NCBI RefSeq assembly: GCF_000182925.2
Contig: NC_026505.1
Location: 3,224,001-3,288,000, forward strand
Reading direction: 5' to 3'
Origin: Neurospora crassa OR74A
Taxonomy: Eukaryota > Ascomycota > Sordariomycetes > Sordariales > Sordariaceae
DNA: 64,000 nt
Shown: positions 35,528-46,551 of the stretch, in pieces
How the letters are laid out: each line of letters opens with the position of its first letter
How positions within the stretch are numbered: the first letter of the stretch is position 1
The notes under the pieces: model-generated
The model's input: the letters and a program-made list of their open reading frames with translations, nothing else
What the model was told of the DNA's origin: nothing
The model's database searches: none
Position numbers and translations under genes: made by a program

Positions 35528-36730
35528 ATGCCCATCTTCACAAACACCCCCGAGGCCAGGCTCGGCAGAGCCGACTCTAAAAACCCATCAACAACATGTC
35601 GCGGCATCACGTCTGCCGGCCGGCCCTGTAGACGCCCCAACACTCTGCCTCAAAATGGGAAAATCAAGGTTAGCGACCCCAGCGATGAACGCCTCTACTG
35701 TCACCAGCATAAGGACCAGGCTCGCCTGGCTGCTGTCCAGTCGGCTCCGGGGTCCGGCCGGCCAGCCCATGCCGCCATCGCCGAGGAGCGCTCCAGTATC
35801 GACACCTTGGCCGAGCGTTTGGGCTTAATGAAGACCAATTCGGCCCAAGTGCGGCCATCTGCTCAACATCAACGACCTCCACGACCGGCACAGCAGAAGA
35901 AGAGCTCATCGCTTTGGTGCTGCTGCTTCAGTGTTCCCCTAGATTTCGAGCTCGAGGAACAAGCTCCGCCGCCGCGACCACAGCCCAAGCCCGTGCAGCA
36001 CGATGGATCCTCGCGACCCTCTCACCTGGCTCCCACATCAGGTGTCTCCCCGCCAGCTGGCTCCAACGTTTCCCAGACGGCGCAATTCATGTCCCTGATC
36101 CCGCACACCGCCCCCCCCGAGACAGCCTCCTTGTTGATGAAGGAACTCGCCAAGGGCTTCTCTTCGGGCGACGAGGCTGGCTACATTTACATCTTCTGGC
36201 TCACGCCCGAAACCGACCCCGCGACACCGCCCCACGAGGCCGCCAAGGCCTTGCTCACCACCAACCCCCGATCGCGATCGACCTCCCGCGGGCGGGCGGC
36301 CAGCGACGCGCTGGATCGGTACGCCACTTCTTACGATGATGAGCCCCGCAGTCGCGGCAGGGGCGGCGGCAGCGAGAAGAAGAATAAGAAGATCCTTCTC
36401 AAGATCGGCCGCGCCAACAATGTGCAGCGACGTTTGAACGAGTGGCAGCGCCAGTGCGGATACAACATTTCGTTGATCAGATACTACCCCTATGTGTCGT
36501 CGTCCAGCACCAGCGACGTGATGCGCAAGATGCCACACAGCCACAAGGTCGAAAGGCTCATCCATATCGAGCTGCAAGGGCGCGGGCTGAGGGTTATGGA
36601 CCGCGGCAAGTGCGCGTCGTGTGGGAAGGAGCATAAAGAGTGGTTTGAGGTGGACAACACGAGGGCGGCGGTGGCAGATATTGATGAGGTCGTGAGGCGG
36701 TGGTCGGATTGGGACGAGACTCAGGCTTAG
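35528..36730 (+). CDS. DUF1766/T5orf172 (GIY-YIG superfamily) protein
   Basis: A single exon of 400 aa with a strong start context (ACCACCATGC). The N-terminal part has a Cys-containing block, TTCRGITSAGRPCRR then YCHQH, that could bind metal. A linker with a KKSSSLWCCCFSVPLDFELE block follows. The C-terminal domain (about residues 215-390) has the T5orf172 signature: GYIYIFWL, KKILLKIGRANNVQRRLNEW, a conserved Cys, KVERLIHIEL and a KCASCGKEHKEWFEV segment. This fold is related to GIY-YIG endonucleases, but fungal DUF1766 proteins have no established activity known to me. An insertion of about 60 residues (RSRSTSRGRAASDALDRY region) separates the first two signature blocks. No introns are seen. 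Confidence 0.85.
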   Translation: MPIFTNTPEARLGRADSKNPSTTCRGITSAGRPCRRPNTLPQNGKIKVSDPSDERLYCHQHKDQARLAAVQSAPGSGRPAHAAIAEERSSIDTLAERLGLMKTNSAQVRPSAQHQRPPRPAQQKKSSSLWCCCFSVPLDFELEEQAPPPRPQPKPVQHDGSSRPSHLAPTSGVSPPAGSNVSQTAQFMSLIPHTAPPETASLLMKELAKGFSSGDEAGYIYIFWLTPETDPATPPHEAAKALLTTNPRSRSTSRGRAASDALDRYATSYDDEPRSRGRGGGSEKKNKKILLKIGRANNVQRRLNEWQRQCGYNISLIRYYPYVSSSSTSDVMRKMPHSHKVERLIHIELQGRGLRVMDRGKCASCGKEHKEWFEVDNTRAAVADIDEVVRRWSDWDETQA

Positions 36731-37167
36731 ACGATCGATGGGTGATGGTTGATTTTCAGGATTCTCAGGCTTCCATGGATGTGCGACGAAGTTGGGTTTT
36801 GGGTATGTGACTGGCATATAACACGATATGACGCGACATGGCACGGCACGGCATTTGCATTTGGCGTTACGGATGGATATATTCGTTGGTCTAGATCTCG
36901 GGTTACGTTTCAACTATCTGCGGGTGGGAAATTTTACGTTTGTGTTCACATCTTCCTCTAGCTATGTGGTCTTTCGCTCTTGTAATTCAATGCCTTGTCT
37001 TCTATGTGAGAAGAAGTTCGAGCAACGCCAAACTAATGCATTAACAAGGTACGTTAAGAAATCTAATCAGCCAACTCCCCCATCTTAGTCCCAAAATACT
37101 AAGGCTCTTAATCCAGATTCCAAACCCAAAGCGCCATTCAAGTCCATATCCATATAACGCTCATGAA
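36731..37167. other. convergent intergenic gap
   Basis: This 437-base gap lies between the DUF1766 stop and the stop of the candidate gene on the minus strand. It is T-rich in the middle, and no gene was seen. Confidence 0.4.
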
Positions 37168-37732
37168 TCAACAATTATACCCTACAATTCCGTCACCAAG
37201 CACCACCCCTCCCCTCATCATCGACACCCTCCTCCCAATGATGCCGTCCTGGCCAACGCTGATCGAGAGGTTCTCATTCAAAGCACACATTTGACAGGCT
37301 TTCTCGTTCAGGGTGAATTGCGTTAGCAGCCCACATTCACGAACGGACTTGGTCATATCACCGATTTGACTAATTACTGCATCAGCAACATGACGTTTTC
37401 CCTTTTTTCCCTGGGGAAGTGGGAGCGAGAAAAACTTACTGTATGAACACAATCACGCGATCATCGAGTTCGGAATTTGAAGCGTCTCGAGAGTCACCTC
37501 CTCCCACCATTGAAGCCCTACCAAACAACGTCGACGGTGTTGTTGATGTTGATGGTGATGTTGATGGGCTGATGAACGAAAAGTGGGTAGCCTCTTGGCT
37601 ATTGGGGGTGGATGGGTTGAGAAAGAGGAGGTTGCCTAGGAGGTGACGGTCTCTGGAGGAGGATGGGGAGGAAAAGAAGTCGACTCTGGCGCCGATGCGA
37701 GGTGTTGAGGATGGGGTCTCGGGGCCGCACAT
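37168..37732 (-). CDS. candidate two-exon gene, 164-aa protein of unknown function
   Basis: I do not recognise this protein. Exon 37732..37440 and exon 37369..37168 are joined by a 70-base intron with a consensus GTAAGT donor and TTAG acceptor. Total coding length is 495 nt, an exact multiple of three. Other acceptors in the intron lead to early stops. The first exon encodes a Ser/Thr/Pro-rich region (MCGPETPSSTPRIGAR, then SPSTSPSTSTTPSTL) and a more ordered end (SELDDRVIVFI). The second encodes HQIGDMTKSVRECGLLTQF, a CxxC-containing segment NEKACQMCALNENLSISVGQ, and a Gly/Val-rich tail ending DGIVGYNC. The order of neighbours (converging with DUF1766, diverging from the dismutase) fits a real gene. 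There is no further support; chance remains possible. Confidence 0.4.
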
Positions 37733-38860
37733 GTTGCGTGGGAGTCTGAAAGGGAGTGGTTGTGGCGGTTGGCTCTTGATGATTTGGGTCCTGAGTGGAG
37801 ATATGGTCGGTCGCCTTCGAGTGATATGGGTTGGTCTCAGCGATCAAGTCGGGAAATAGATGCTGGTGGGGCTAAGTAACGGTTCAATATGGGCCTGTTC
37901 AAATTGGAATGTTGATTTGTCTTCTATGGGTTGAGAACCTTGATGGATATTTGTAGATACCTATCAACCACCAGACCTCAATCCCCTATCAAGGCCATCA
38001 AGGTCCTCTCCACTACAACTACAACCATCGTTTCCGAACCATCCATCACCGAAGACGATCCCTCGTAGCCTCCATGCCCATTCAAGTCCTCAAAACAACA
38101 GCCGAGATATGGATGCTTGTAAGAGACGTTGCGAGACGTTCACTTACACGGTCAAGCATAACCACGTGCGAGGTGTAGTGCGGCAGTGGGTCCATACTAA
38201 CCTACCTAAGCGCCTCAAGAGCCCTGGTGGATATGAGTTCGTTCTGGAAACCTTCTCACGACGTGGATGACGCAAACGAGCTCAAACTGCCGCTTTTCCT
38301 CTCAGTCTTGCGAATTTCAGCTTGCCAACTGTAAAGAGGTTCTTCCGACGGCCCGTTGACGTCTTGACGGGAAGATTTGAGAGGCTGGCGGGCACAAGAT
38401 CCGCGGGCAATTGAGCACGTTTGCGCGCGAATCTGGAACTTGACTCCCGTCTTTGTGACCGCTACAACGCCCTCTGTAACGCAAGCGTGGCAGGAGCGCC
38501 ACAGGGCCCTGGATGGAGCCAAGCCCAGACGTCAACCGCACAACGGAAGAGATCAGCTCCAGGGGCACGCACACCTTTCTTGGCAAGAGTGACAAGATGA
38601 CAAGATGCCGACCAATCATAGGAGGCATTGAAAAGGCGATGGACAAGTGGAATCAACGACCGAGTCCACTCCTCCTTTCATGGACCTTCCACTTGCACCC
38701 ATTGACGCAATTCTTGCGTGAGCACCTTGACGGCCGCCCATCGTGACACTCCGTCACGGTCAACCATTTGTGACATTGGTCTACTCGGCCCATCGCACTG
38801 TCCATCTTGTACGTAGGATCAGACTCAAAAGGCAGGCGCGGGGTTGAAAAATCGGACACA
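37733..38860. promoter_or_regulatory. region upstream of superoxide dismutase
   Basis: About 1.1 kb with no supported gene. It would serve as a divergent promoter if the minus-strand candidate is real. A TACCTAGGTA-like variant (CTAACCTACCTAAG) lies near 38197-38210. Confidence 0.35.
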
Positions 38861-39809
38861 ATGGTCAATCTAGGAAGCATTTGGCAAAACCTTCTCGCCT
38901 CGCAAGCTCCTCTCCAGTCCATGACAGGCAACGCAACCACCATGGCCGGCCTCGCGACTTATTCCCTTCCGCAGCTACCATATGCCTACAATGTAAGCTA
39001 AATTACCGTACCAGGTGAAACCGCTATCCTGCGCCGAATGCAGCAGACGGCGAGGCAAGAATGGAAAAGAGACACGGCCATGTCTAACACCAGGAACCCC
39101 AGGCTCTGGAGCCCTACATCTCAGCCCAGATCATGGAGCTTCACCACAGCAAGCACCATCAGACTTACGTGACCAATCTCAACAACGCCTTGAAAGTTCA
39201 CGTCGCCGCCATCGCCTCTAGCGATATCCCCGCCCAGATCGCCCAGCAGCCCGCCATCAAGTTCAACGGCGGCGGCCACATCAATCACTCGCTCTTCTGG
39301 AAGAACCTGGCCCCCGCTGAGACCCCAGAGACCAACTACTCGAAGGCGGCTCCTTCGCTGGCGGCCGAAATTGAGAAGACATGGGGTAGTTTTGACGAGT
39401 TCAAGAAGGCCTTCTCTGCTGCGCTCTTGGGCATCCAGGGCAGTGGCTGGGGTTGGCTCGTTAAGGAGTCTACTGCCGAGAAGGGAAGGCTGCGTATCAT
39501 TACTACCAAGGATCAGGATCCCGTCGTGGGCGGTGAGGTCCCTGTGTTCGGGGTGGACATGTGGGAGCATGCGTACTACCTCCAGGTATGGTTGTTTTTG
39601 TTTCTGTCTCGTTACTCCTTGCAGTCTCTTGCCGGTCAAGCCATCCAGATCACCATGACTGACACAGCTTACCCCTCTTTTTGCAGTACCTAAACGGAAA
39701 GGCTGCGTATGTTGAGAATATCTGGAAGGTGATCAACTGGAAGACAGCCGAGGAGCGCTTCCAGGGTAGTCGTGAGGACGCTTTTGCGGACCTCAAGGCT
39801 TTGCTATGA
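38861..39809 (+). CDS. Mn/Fe-type superoxide dismutase
   Basis: Exons 38861..38992, 39103..39585 and 39687..39809 join in phase 0 and encode 245 aa. The N-terminal helical domain shows LPQLPYAYNALEPYIS and MELHHSKHHQTYV, including the first metal-binding His. Next comes FNGGGHINHSLFWKNL (second His). The C-terminal domain has GIQGSGWGWLV, KDQDPV, and GVDMWEHAYYLQYLNGKA with the ligand Asp and His. The residue set is that of Mn-SOD. The enzyme dismutates superoxide to hydrogen peroxide and oxygen. Start choice is uncertain: ATG 38861 has a good context but its 27-residue extension has no basic residues typical of a mitochondrial presequence. ATG 38942 (MAGLATYSLPQLPYAYN, ACCACCATGG context) gives 218 aa, similar in form to the leaderless Aspergillus allergen Asp f 6. 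The compartment is therefore open. Confidence 0.95.
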
Positions 39810-41582
39810 CTGCGGTTATGGTCAGCTTGAGGGATCTATCGCGTTTACTCGTCAAGGCTAGAAACGACCAGTTCTTACCCCCCTTTAAGGCGTTTCTAAC
39901 CCGGACGAGTATTTCCCTCGCGTTAACCAGCGTCTGATGAATACAAATTGTTTCTTACCCTCACTCACTCACACACCCACTTGTTATCCCCCGCCATCGC
40001 TCGTCCAATACCTATTCACTCCGCATGGGCTTGACGTCCATGTCTTGGCTTTCTTTTTCAGTACGGTCCTGAACTTCCAGAACTCTGTCTTGTTGTACAT
40101 CTACCCCGCGGTTCCGTCTTGTCTGTGTCCTACAACCACCCGCCACCCCTTTGAAAACCTGAGCAACAGCGATGCCAAGCATACTCACCGTCCAGGGAGA
40201 GCTTACATAGGTACGATAGCAGATAGCTGGAAGTTTCTGGTGCTTGCTAATCTATGTTGCCGTTTCGCGAATTTCTATCTCCTGCCCATCTCGTTATATG
40301 TCATCGGCCCCCCAAACATGTCATATGCAGACTTCCACTGTGGCGAACGCCCTAGTATGCAGGATCTCTTGGACAGGAATGGACCCCAAGAGAAACTCCC
40401 AGGATGTCAAGGAGACCTGACTGTTTTCCTTCCCGCTCCGCAAAACGCATCTGATCGGGGCTGCAGGCTTGCGTTACCTGCACAACGGCAAGCTACGTCG
40501 CATGAGCTGCAGGAACCTGAAGCTTCACTGACTAGCTAGGGGGTAAGCTCCTAACCTTTGCTCCGAATGACCGAGACAGCATCATTCTATTTACTTTTTT
40601 GCTTCCTTCCATCGCATCGACTACTGCTACATATTGCCCTCGGTTCTACAAATCGACAAGCATCACGGCTATGATTCAGGAGTAGGACAGCAACACCTCG
40701 TGCGTATGAGACATATTCGTCCTATCCCATCAAAACGTATCATAGCATCCGAGAACGGTAGCACTGGCCTGAGGTTTCCTGAAGGGAAATGAGACACAAT
40801 TGCCAATATTTCACCAGACAACACACTGCCACCTGGCACAATCCAGGATTCAACAGTCATTCTTTCATGGCATCCGACGGGATGAAGCGGGTGCTCATCT
40901 GGAGTAACCTACAATCACACAGTCCCGTATTGTTCAATGTTTCCGTGACAATCCAACGACTTTTGTGGAAGACCCATTCAGATACACAGACGACAAGCCG
41001 GGAACTTGGTTCATGATAACTTCCTATTTCATGTTGAGGTTTGGTCATTGCCCCGCTGTCCTTGGCCACGCGCTTCACTCCAGTTAAGGGCCCGTGTAAA
41101 GGGTGAGTAAAAGTCTTTCGGTGGTTCACCTAGCAACATTGCAACTGGAAGCAGGATTACACGGTTAACCGGCACTCCGAAAGGGTTCCCTCTGTCCAGG
41201 GCAATACAAAACAGATGACGGGCTCGGAAAGCCGCATGTGTTTTCCTCAAGATATGTTGTCTTCCCGGTACTACATGTACTGCGGCCGGGGCGAAAGACT
41301 ATGACCAGGGGCTCATATGCTGTCCTTCTGATGCCGGCAGCCGGATGCTGAGCGAGTCAATCAATGGTACAATGTCACGGGAAGACAGGAGTGAAATACC
41401 TGATAAAGAATATCTGGGAGTTGCTGTCGTTGACCCAAGGTGGACATACGAAAGGCTTAAGGATATTTAAAGCTCATACCATCATGCGAGAATTCACCTT
41501 CCATAAACATTTTTTCCGCAGGCACTACCACATCTGTTTTTCATTCCTGCTCTCCTGGCCCCCAGGGTGAGCTGTAGCCACG
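39810..41582. other. intergenic region
   Basis: Contains a 200-codon plus-strand frame (39937..40539) that begins with ATG but has no recognisable domain and an irregular composition; I treat it as chance. Nothing else is supported. The last 100 bases are T/C-rich and probably the leader of the next gene. Confidence 0.35.
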
Positions 41583-43733
41583 ATGCTTAAATTTGTTCAT
41601 CTTGCTCTGCTAGGCATAGGGTACGTGCTTCCCCGTCAAAGACCTCAGAACTTCAAGAGACTAATGTGAAAGGTAGCTTCACCGCTGTCAATGGCATGCC
41701 CAACGGTTTTGGACGCCGTCAAGGGTACGGTCAGAATAATGGAGAAACGTGCACGACAACACAAACCATAACAGTCCCCGTTACCTTGGTGGACTATACC
41801 TACACAACTATCACCATCTCCGCGAACACAGGAGGCACGCCGATCTTCCCATCAACTGTCACCGTATACTCTGGCTGTCCGAGCTCCTTGAGCAGCATCC
41901 CCGGATTGTCATGTAATTCTGCCAGCTTTTTCCTTGAGTAACAGCACACCAACTGAATTCTCCACGTTTACAGGTTCCAGCCAACCGGGCTCCAATGCCA
42001 CATCCAGTGCTACATCAACCGCGTACACTTTTAGCAACCCTCCACTCCCCTCATCTTCTCCTGTTCCTTCAAGTAGTGGTACTACCTTCCCACCAGCTGT
42101 GTCTACTACGCAGACTGGCTCCCCCATGTTCGGAAACTCAACAGCCTATGCTGGCACATCGATTTCATCGGGGAATATTCCCGGAACAGGCTCGACCGCT
42201 GTGCTAACCATCAGCAGCTCTACAGGACCATCCAGCAGTAGCTCATCATTCAGTGAAACCTTGACTCTGAGTACTCGACTTCCCATCCCGACCAGTCTTT
42301 TTAGCCTATCTTCTAAGCCTGCCGAGACAATGTCTACTTTAGGTTCATCTTCGGAAGTAACAGCTTCCTCGAGCACCAGCAGCAAAAACAGCGTGGTATC
42401 ATCTTCCAAGTTACCGGAATATGGCTCGATTAGCTCCTTTTCTACCAACACGATGGCCGATGTTGATTCTACGTCAGGAATGACACACATCACAAGCGCG
42501 ACCATAGGCATCACCAGGACCTCCACAATTGAGACGACCATCACAGTGACCGAAGAAGTCACCGCTACTGTGGATATCCCGGATGAACTGGAAACTACCG
42601 TTAGTGGCAAAGACGGAGACTCTCCTTCCACCTCGGTCGTAATTCTGACATCCACGGGCCATGTTACTGTGACTATTACGTCCGGTACCGTCTCTTCTGC
42701 TAGTGTTCCAGAATTCGAAACAAGCGCAGCAGATGCTCATTTCACCACTACCAACTTTATTGCCCCGTCGGTTGCTGATGGTGCCCCGGTGAGCTACACC
42801 GAAAGTGAGGGGTCTTATCAGCCTACTACGAGCTATGAAGCCACTTCCCCGTCATCACTTGATAGCAGTGTAACATCTGGCGATGTCACAAGTGAGATCG
42901 CGACAACCAAGTATTTGACCAGCACACAATACTCTGCAACTGTACGTTCTACACCGCCAGGGAGTTCGGAGTCTACGACGGCTTCAAATACTTCTAGCTC
43001 GAACCCATTGTCCTCGACCGGCACACAATCAACCGGCTCTGAAACTGAGTCTTCCACGACCCCAGGGACTTCGGAATCTACTACAACTCCAACAATCTCC
43101 AGCTCCATTCCGTTATCCTCAGCCAGCGTGTTGCCTTCATCAAGCCAAGGGATTCCTTCAACTAGCCTTCCCAGCAGTAGCACGTCTTACTGGTCTTATG
43201 ACGACAGCACATCAGCTTTATCAGCCACTTCTCTACCTGCTAGCGACACGTCAGCTCCCACAGTTTCTCTGTCATCGTTCTCAATTACAGATACGGCTTC
43301 ACCCACAGCTACCTCCTCGTGGTTGACCGGTATTCCCGCACCCTCCTTTACTTCGATTTCACCATCCACCAGCCAAGGCTCCTCAGACTCCGTCCCAGCA
43401 TTGTCATCATCATACGACAGCGGATATAGCTTCACTCTTCCTGCCCCCTCTTTAGAGACCTCGGCAGCTTCTACTTCGTTGGTCAGCCAGATGTCGTCTG
43501 ACATCCCTGACGGAGTTAATTCAACTGCCGCGATCACTGGGTCAGAAACCATGACGATGCCATTCCCGACCACGCTGTCCATAATATCCGTCTCGTACTC
43601 GTCCAAGGCTTCTGATGATGATGATGATTTGACTGCGACCTCTTCGGCTAAGGGCAGCGAAAGCACTACTTATGGCGCGGAGTTGAGGAAGATTAGTGGG
43701 GGTCAGGACTTGGGTCAAATTCAGGGAGTGTAG
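41583..43733 (+). CDS. secreted Ser/Thr-rich mucin-like protein
   Basis: Exons 41583..41620, 41677..41912 and 41974..43733 join in phase and encode 677 aa. Exon 1 supplies the signal peptide (MLKFVHLALLGIG). The mature N-terminus has two short Thr-rich blocks with cysteines (NGETCTTTQTITVPVTL, then VTVYSGCPSSL) of the kind seen in fungal wall and surface proteins. The remaining 550 residues are Ser/Thr-rich with repeated SSST/TSSS segments and should be heavily O-glycosylated. An Asp run (DDDDD) lies near the C-terminus. No hydrophobic C-terminal segment for a GPI anchor is seen before the stop, so release or wall retention by other means is more likely, unless a further exon exists. Family unknown to me. 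In intron 1, only the second of two nearby AG sites avoids an immediate stop. Confidence 0.75.
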
Positions 43734-44281
43734 ACTATGAGCATCACAGTCTGGTGAACGTTGGGAAATATGAAAAGTAAGAAGTCTATGAAGGGTTCAA
43801 AGACTTGTACTCAAGTTACAGGATAGAATGTGAGACATCTGGGAGAAGACTAAAAAAAAACCTTGAACGACATCGCTCCCTTTGTCGCCCGGGCAATACC
43901 ACCTGCATGATAACGTCCTGCCTCCACTTGATAAATGATGTTGTAGCATTTGTTGTTGACTGTTTCGTTTACCTCTACTTATCCCCAGAAGTGAAAAGGG
44001 AACAGTGGAAAGAGCACTGCCAAGCACGGTACTAAACTTTAAGTCGGTAAGTACCTACCTACTCTAACGGCTGCAAGCCGGCCCGAGACGGAGCGTTTTC
44101 AACCACAACCCCGCGAAAGTCCGATGTTACCCCCAGTCGGGCCGCGCCCCCAACGCATTCAAAACTGCATCACATCATTCAATCCCAAGCAGCTCTAAAA
44201 CAACCAAAAGAACTTCAGTCAAAACGTATCAGCGATTCAAGGCTCAAGCCAAATCATAACCTAATAAAAGCCCAATCCACA
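43734..44281. promoter_or_regulatory. intergenic region and thioesterase promoter
   Basis: About 550 bases. A GTAAGTACCTACCTACTC motif lies at 44047-44066. The stretch before the next ATG is A/C-rich. No gene seen. Confidence 0.4.
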
Positions 44282-44998
44282 ATGGCCGATACCTCCACCA
44301 TCGCCGGCGGGGACATCCCGCCCGCATCACAAACACAAGCCGAAGTCCAAACCCAAACAACAGAATCATCAAGCGACTCACAACAACCCTCAATTTCCCC
44401 CGAAAAAGAGACCCTCCCCTTCGCTCCTTCCCTCTCAACATCTATCCTCCTACCCCTCACCCCCACCACCTCCTCCACCCTCGCGCTCGCCCACGTCCAA
44501 CGCGTGTGGGACTCCATCCGACCCAACTCCGCCATCTACAACCTTCTCCTATCCGACATCGTCCTCGTAGCCGCCGTCGCCCACCCCACTGGCCGGATCC
44601 TCGCCCACTTGACTTTGAAACCAATCCACCTCAACAGCAAGCGCATCCTGCACGGTGCCGTCAGCGGGACGTTGTGCGATTGGGCGGGTGGGATGGCTAT
44701 TGCTGCCAGCATTGCCGGCGATGAACTCAAAGTGGGGGAAGGGGAGCAGGACAGACAGATGACGACGGGCGTGAGCACAGATATGCATTTGAGTTACTGT
44801 TCGACGGCTAGGGAGGGAGATACGTTGGAGGTGGAGGCGTGGGTTAGTAGGCGCGGGAGGAAGTTGGGGTTTACGGGTTTTGAGATTAGGAAGAGGGTGG
44901 ATGGGTGGGAGAAGGGGGAGAAGGGGGAGGTGGTTGTGGTGGGAAGTCATACCAAGTATTTGCCATTTGGACAGAAGCCAAGAGAGGCAAAGGAGTGA
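44282..44998 (+). CDS. HotDog-fold acyl-CoA thioesterase family protein (ACOT13/Them2-like)
   Basis: A single exon of 238 aa. The first 60 residues are disordered (Gln/Thr/Ser/Pro-rich). The rest forms a HotDog domain: strand VVAAVAHPTGRILAHLTL-like, then the active-site region HLNSKRILHGAVSGTLCDWA leading into the central helix with the catalytic Asp (CDWAGGMAIA), then TGVSTDMHLSYCSTAREGDT and a final strand pair. This order matches PaaI/Them2 thioesterases, which hydrolyse medium- to long-chain acyl-CoA. Substrate and compartment cannot be read from the sequence. The domain has a short insertion (GEQDRQMTTG) between helix and strand, seen in many fungal members. Confidence 0.85.
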   Translation: MADTSTIAGGDIPPASQTQAEVQTQTTESSSDSQQPSISPEKETLPFAPSLSTSILLPLTPTTSSTLALAHVQRVWDSIRPNSAIYNLLLSDIVLVAAVAHPTGRILAHLTLKPIHLNSKRILHGAVSGTLCDWAGGMAIAASIAGDELKVGEGEQDRQMTTGVSTDMHLSYCSTAREGDTLEVEAWVSRRGRKLGFTGFEIRKRVDGWEKGEKGEVVVVGSHTKYLPFGQKPREAKE

Positions 44999-45990
44999 GA
45001 AATCGAGGCAGAAAAAGACGAGGGGGGCGATAGGTGAGAGGGGATGTGGTTGTGGAAGGCTTATTATAGGTGGGATATGGGTGAGTCTCTCCAGAAAGAC
45101 AGCATGGGAATCAAACTTGAGATACCAGTTGCAGTTTTAGGTCTGGTCGAAGTCTACGTGGCAGGCCTTCATGCTATCGGCTGGCATCGGCGAGGGACAA
45201 TACGTGATACCCAGAGGCAGAAGCCGGATCAATCCACATTTCTCCTCCTGCGGCCAGTCGACTCCCACTTCCAAGGTGATATCTTTGGACCGGCATTCGA
45301 TCTTCCTGGTATCTTGCAGGCTGTTAAGTCCGACGTTCTGGCATGCCAGCGAGCCGCTTTCCCCTTGGATGCACGGGTCCAGTTACCGCCCTGGATTTGA
45401 CATCAGCCGGCGGGGCTTTATGATATCCGGACGGTACGGCCAAAAATTGCAATTGTGGGTTTTTGGGGACTTCTGTACCGATGCATAGTTATGACAATGC
45501 GCGTCAAGGGGGGAGGGAGAGCTTTGGCAGAGAAGCATGGCTGTGGACCGTTTCTACGCTGGCAAGGGCATGGTTTCAATGGATTCCTTGGATTCATTAC
45601 GATGCTCTGGGAATCTTTCTGAGCTCGCAATATTCTAACACCGTTGGGTATCGGAACAGGCCGCGATAGTGCGGCGACAATCAAGCGTCCTTCGCCGTTG
45701 CTGTGCCAACTCACGCCTGGAGGTCCACAAAAGGAGTCCTGTTTTCCAAGAGAATGGCCATCTTGTGCGCTTTGTATTCGGTAGGGACTCTCTCTTATTC
45801 GAAATACTGCTGAAAGCGCGCTGCATTATGAACCGACAGCGTGATTGATGTTCAGAGGACGGCGCTCCATCGGGAAAGAGGAAAAGAAGGGGGACACCGT
45901 TGTTGGTTGTTGGAGAAAACAGGGCGGGACAGGCTCAATCAACAAAGAGACCAAAAACAAAATGGAGGGCCAGAAATTTGGCAAAATAAA
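44999..45990. other. intergenic region
   Basis: No supported gene. Open frames on both strands are short and unrelated to any family I know. Confidence 0.4.
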
Positions 45991-46096
45991 TGGGACCTGG
46001 GAGGCTCGAACTCCCGACCTCAGGATTACTCTGATTTTTGAACCAGATCATACAGGGGTATGAGACCTGCGCGCTAGCCAACTGCGCCAAGGTCCC
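45991..46096 (-). tRNA. elongator tRNA-Met(CAT) with intron
   Basis: Read on the minus strand, the acceptor GGGACCT pairs with AGGTCCC and is followed by A. The D arm is GCGCAGTTGGCTAGCGC. The anticodon stem CAGGT faces TCCTG around loop CTCATA-A (anticodon CAT). The closing T:T mismatch at 31-39 is also seen in the yeast elongator tRNA-Met. A 32-base intron lies after base 37. The T arm is GGGAG-TTCGAGC-CTCCC. The T54-T55 loop distinguishes it from the initiator. A TTTT stretch follows on the minus strand at 45986..45983. Confidence 0.9.
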
Positions 46097-46440
46097 TTGG
46101 GTTGTGATTTTTTGAGTGGGATTTGGTATTCATAGAATCATAATACAGCTTTGGTCAAGGGAAACTTCTCTTCGCAACCCACGACGTCGATGCTGTTCAG
46201 CAGAAATGTAAGAGCATGCAGCAGGTAGACACATACATACTAGCATTGCTTGCAATCCAAGTGTTGAAATCTCCAGAGCATGGACATCTTACATTCTTCC
46301 AAGCTACGAATAACAATAAAGTAGAAATGGTGCTCATTTCTTTATTCCGGAACTACTTTCAAGAGCTTGGGTTGAAGCTGTACTGAACTCAAACCAGCCT
46401 CAAAAACTTTGCTCTGCATAACACTTTGCAATAATTAAAA
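46097..46440. other. spacer between divergent tRNA genes
   Basis: 344 bases between the minus-strand tRNA-Met and the plus-strand tRNA-Tyr. No other feature seen. Confidence 0.5.
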
Positions 46441-46529
46441 CCCCTTGTGGTGTAGTTGGATATCACGTTCGGCTGTAATTGTCTAGATTGTATACCGAAA
46501 GGTCACCGGCTCGATTCCGGTCGAGGGGA
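46441..46529 (+). tRNA. tRNA-Tyr(GTA) with intron
   Basis: The acceptor CCCCTTG pairs with CGAGGGG and is followed by A, giving the C1:G72/A73 set expected for eukaryotic tRNA-Tyr. The D arm is GTGTAGTTGGATATCAC. The anticodon stem TTCGG pairs with CCGAA around CTGTAA-A (anticodon GTA). A 15-base intron sits after base 37. The T arm ACCGG-CTCGATT-CCGGT carries C at position 54 in place of the usual T, so its B box departs from consensus by one base. All stems are otherwise intact. Confidence 0.8.
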
Positions 46530-46536
46530 ATTTGTC

Positions 46537-46551
46537 TTTTTGTCTTTTTTT
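46537..46551 (+). terminator. Pol III terminator of tRNA-Tyr
   Basis: A T5 run followed by a T7 run directly downstream of the tRNA matches RNA polymerase III termination signals. Confidence 0.65.

Noticed and set aside
39937-40539. 200-codon plus-strand open frame after the dismutase gene
   Set aside because: No domain, irregular composition, no splice or context support; likely chance.
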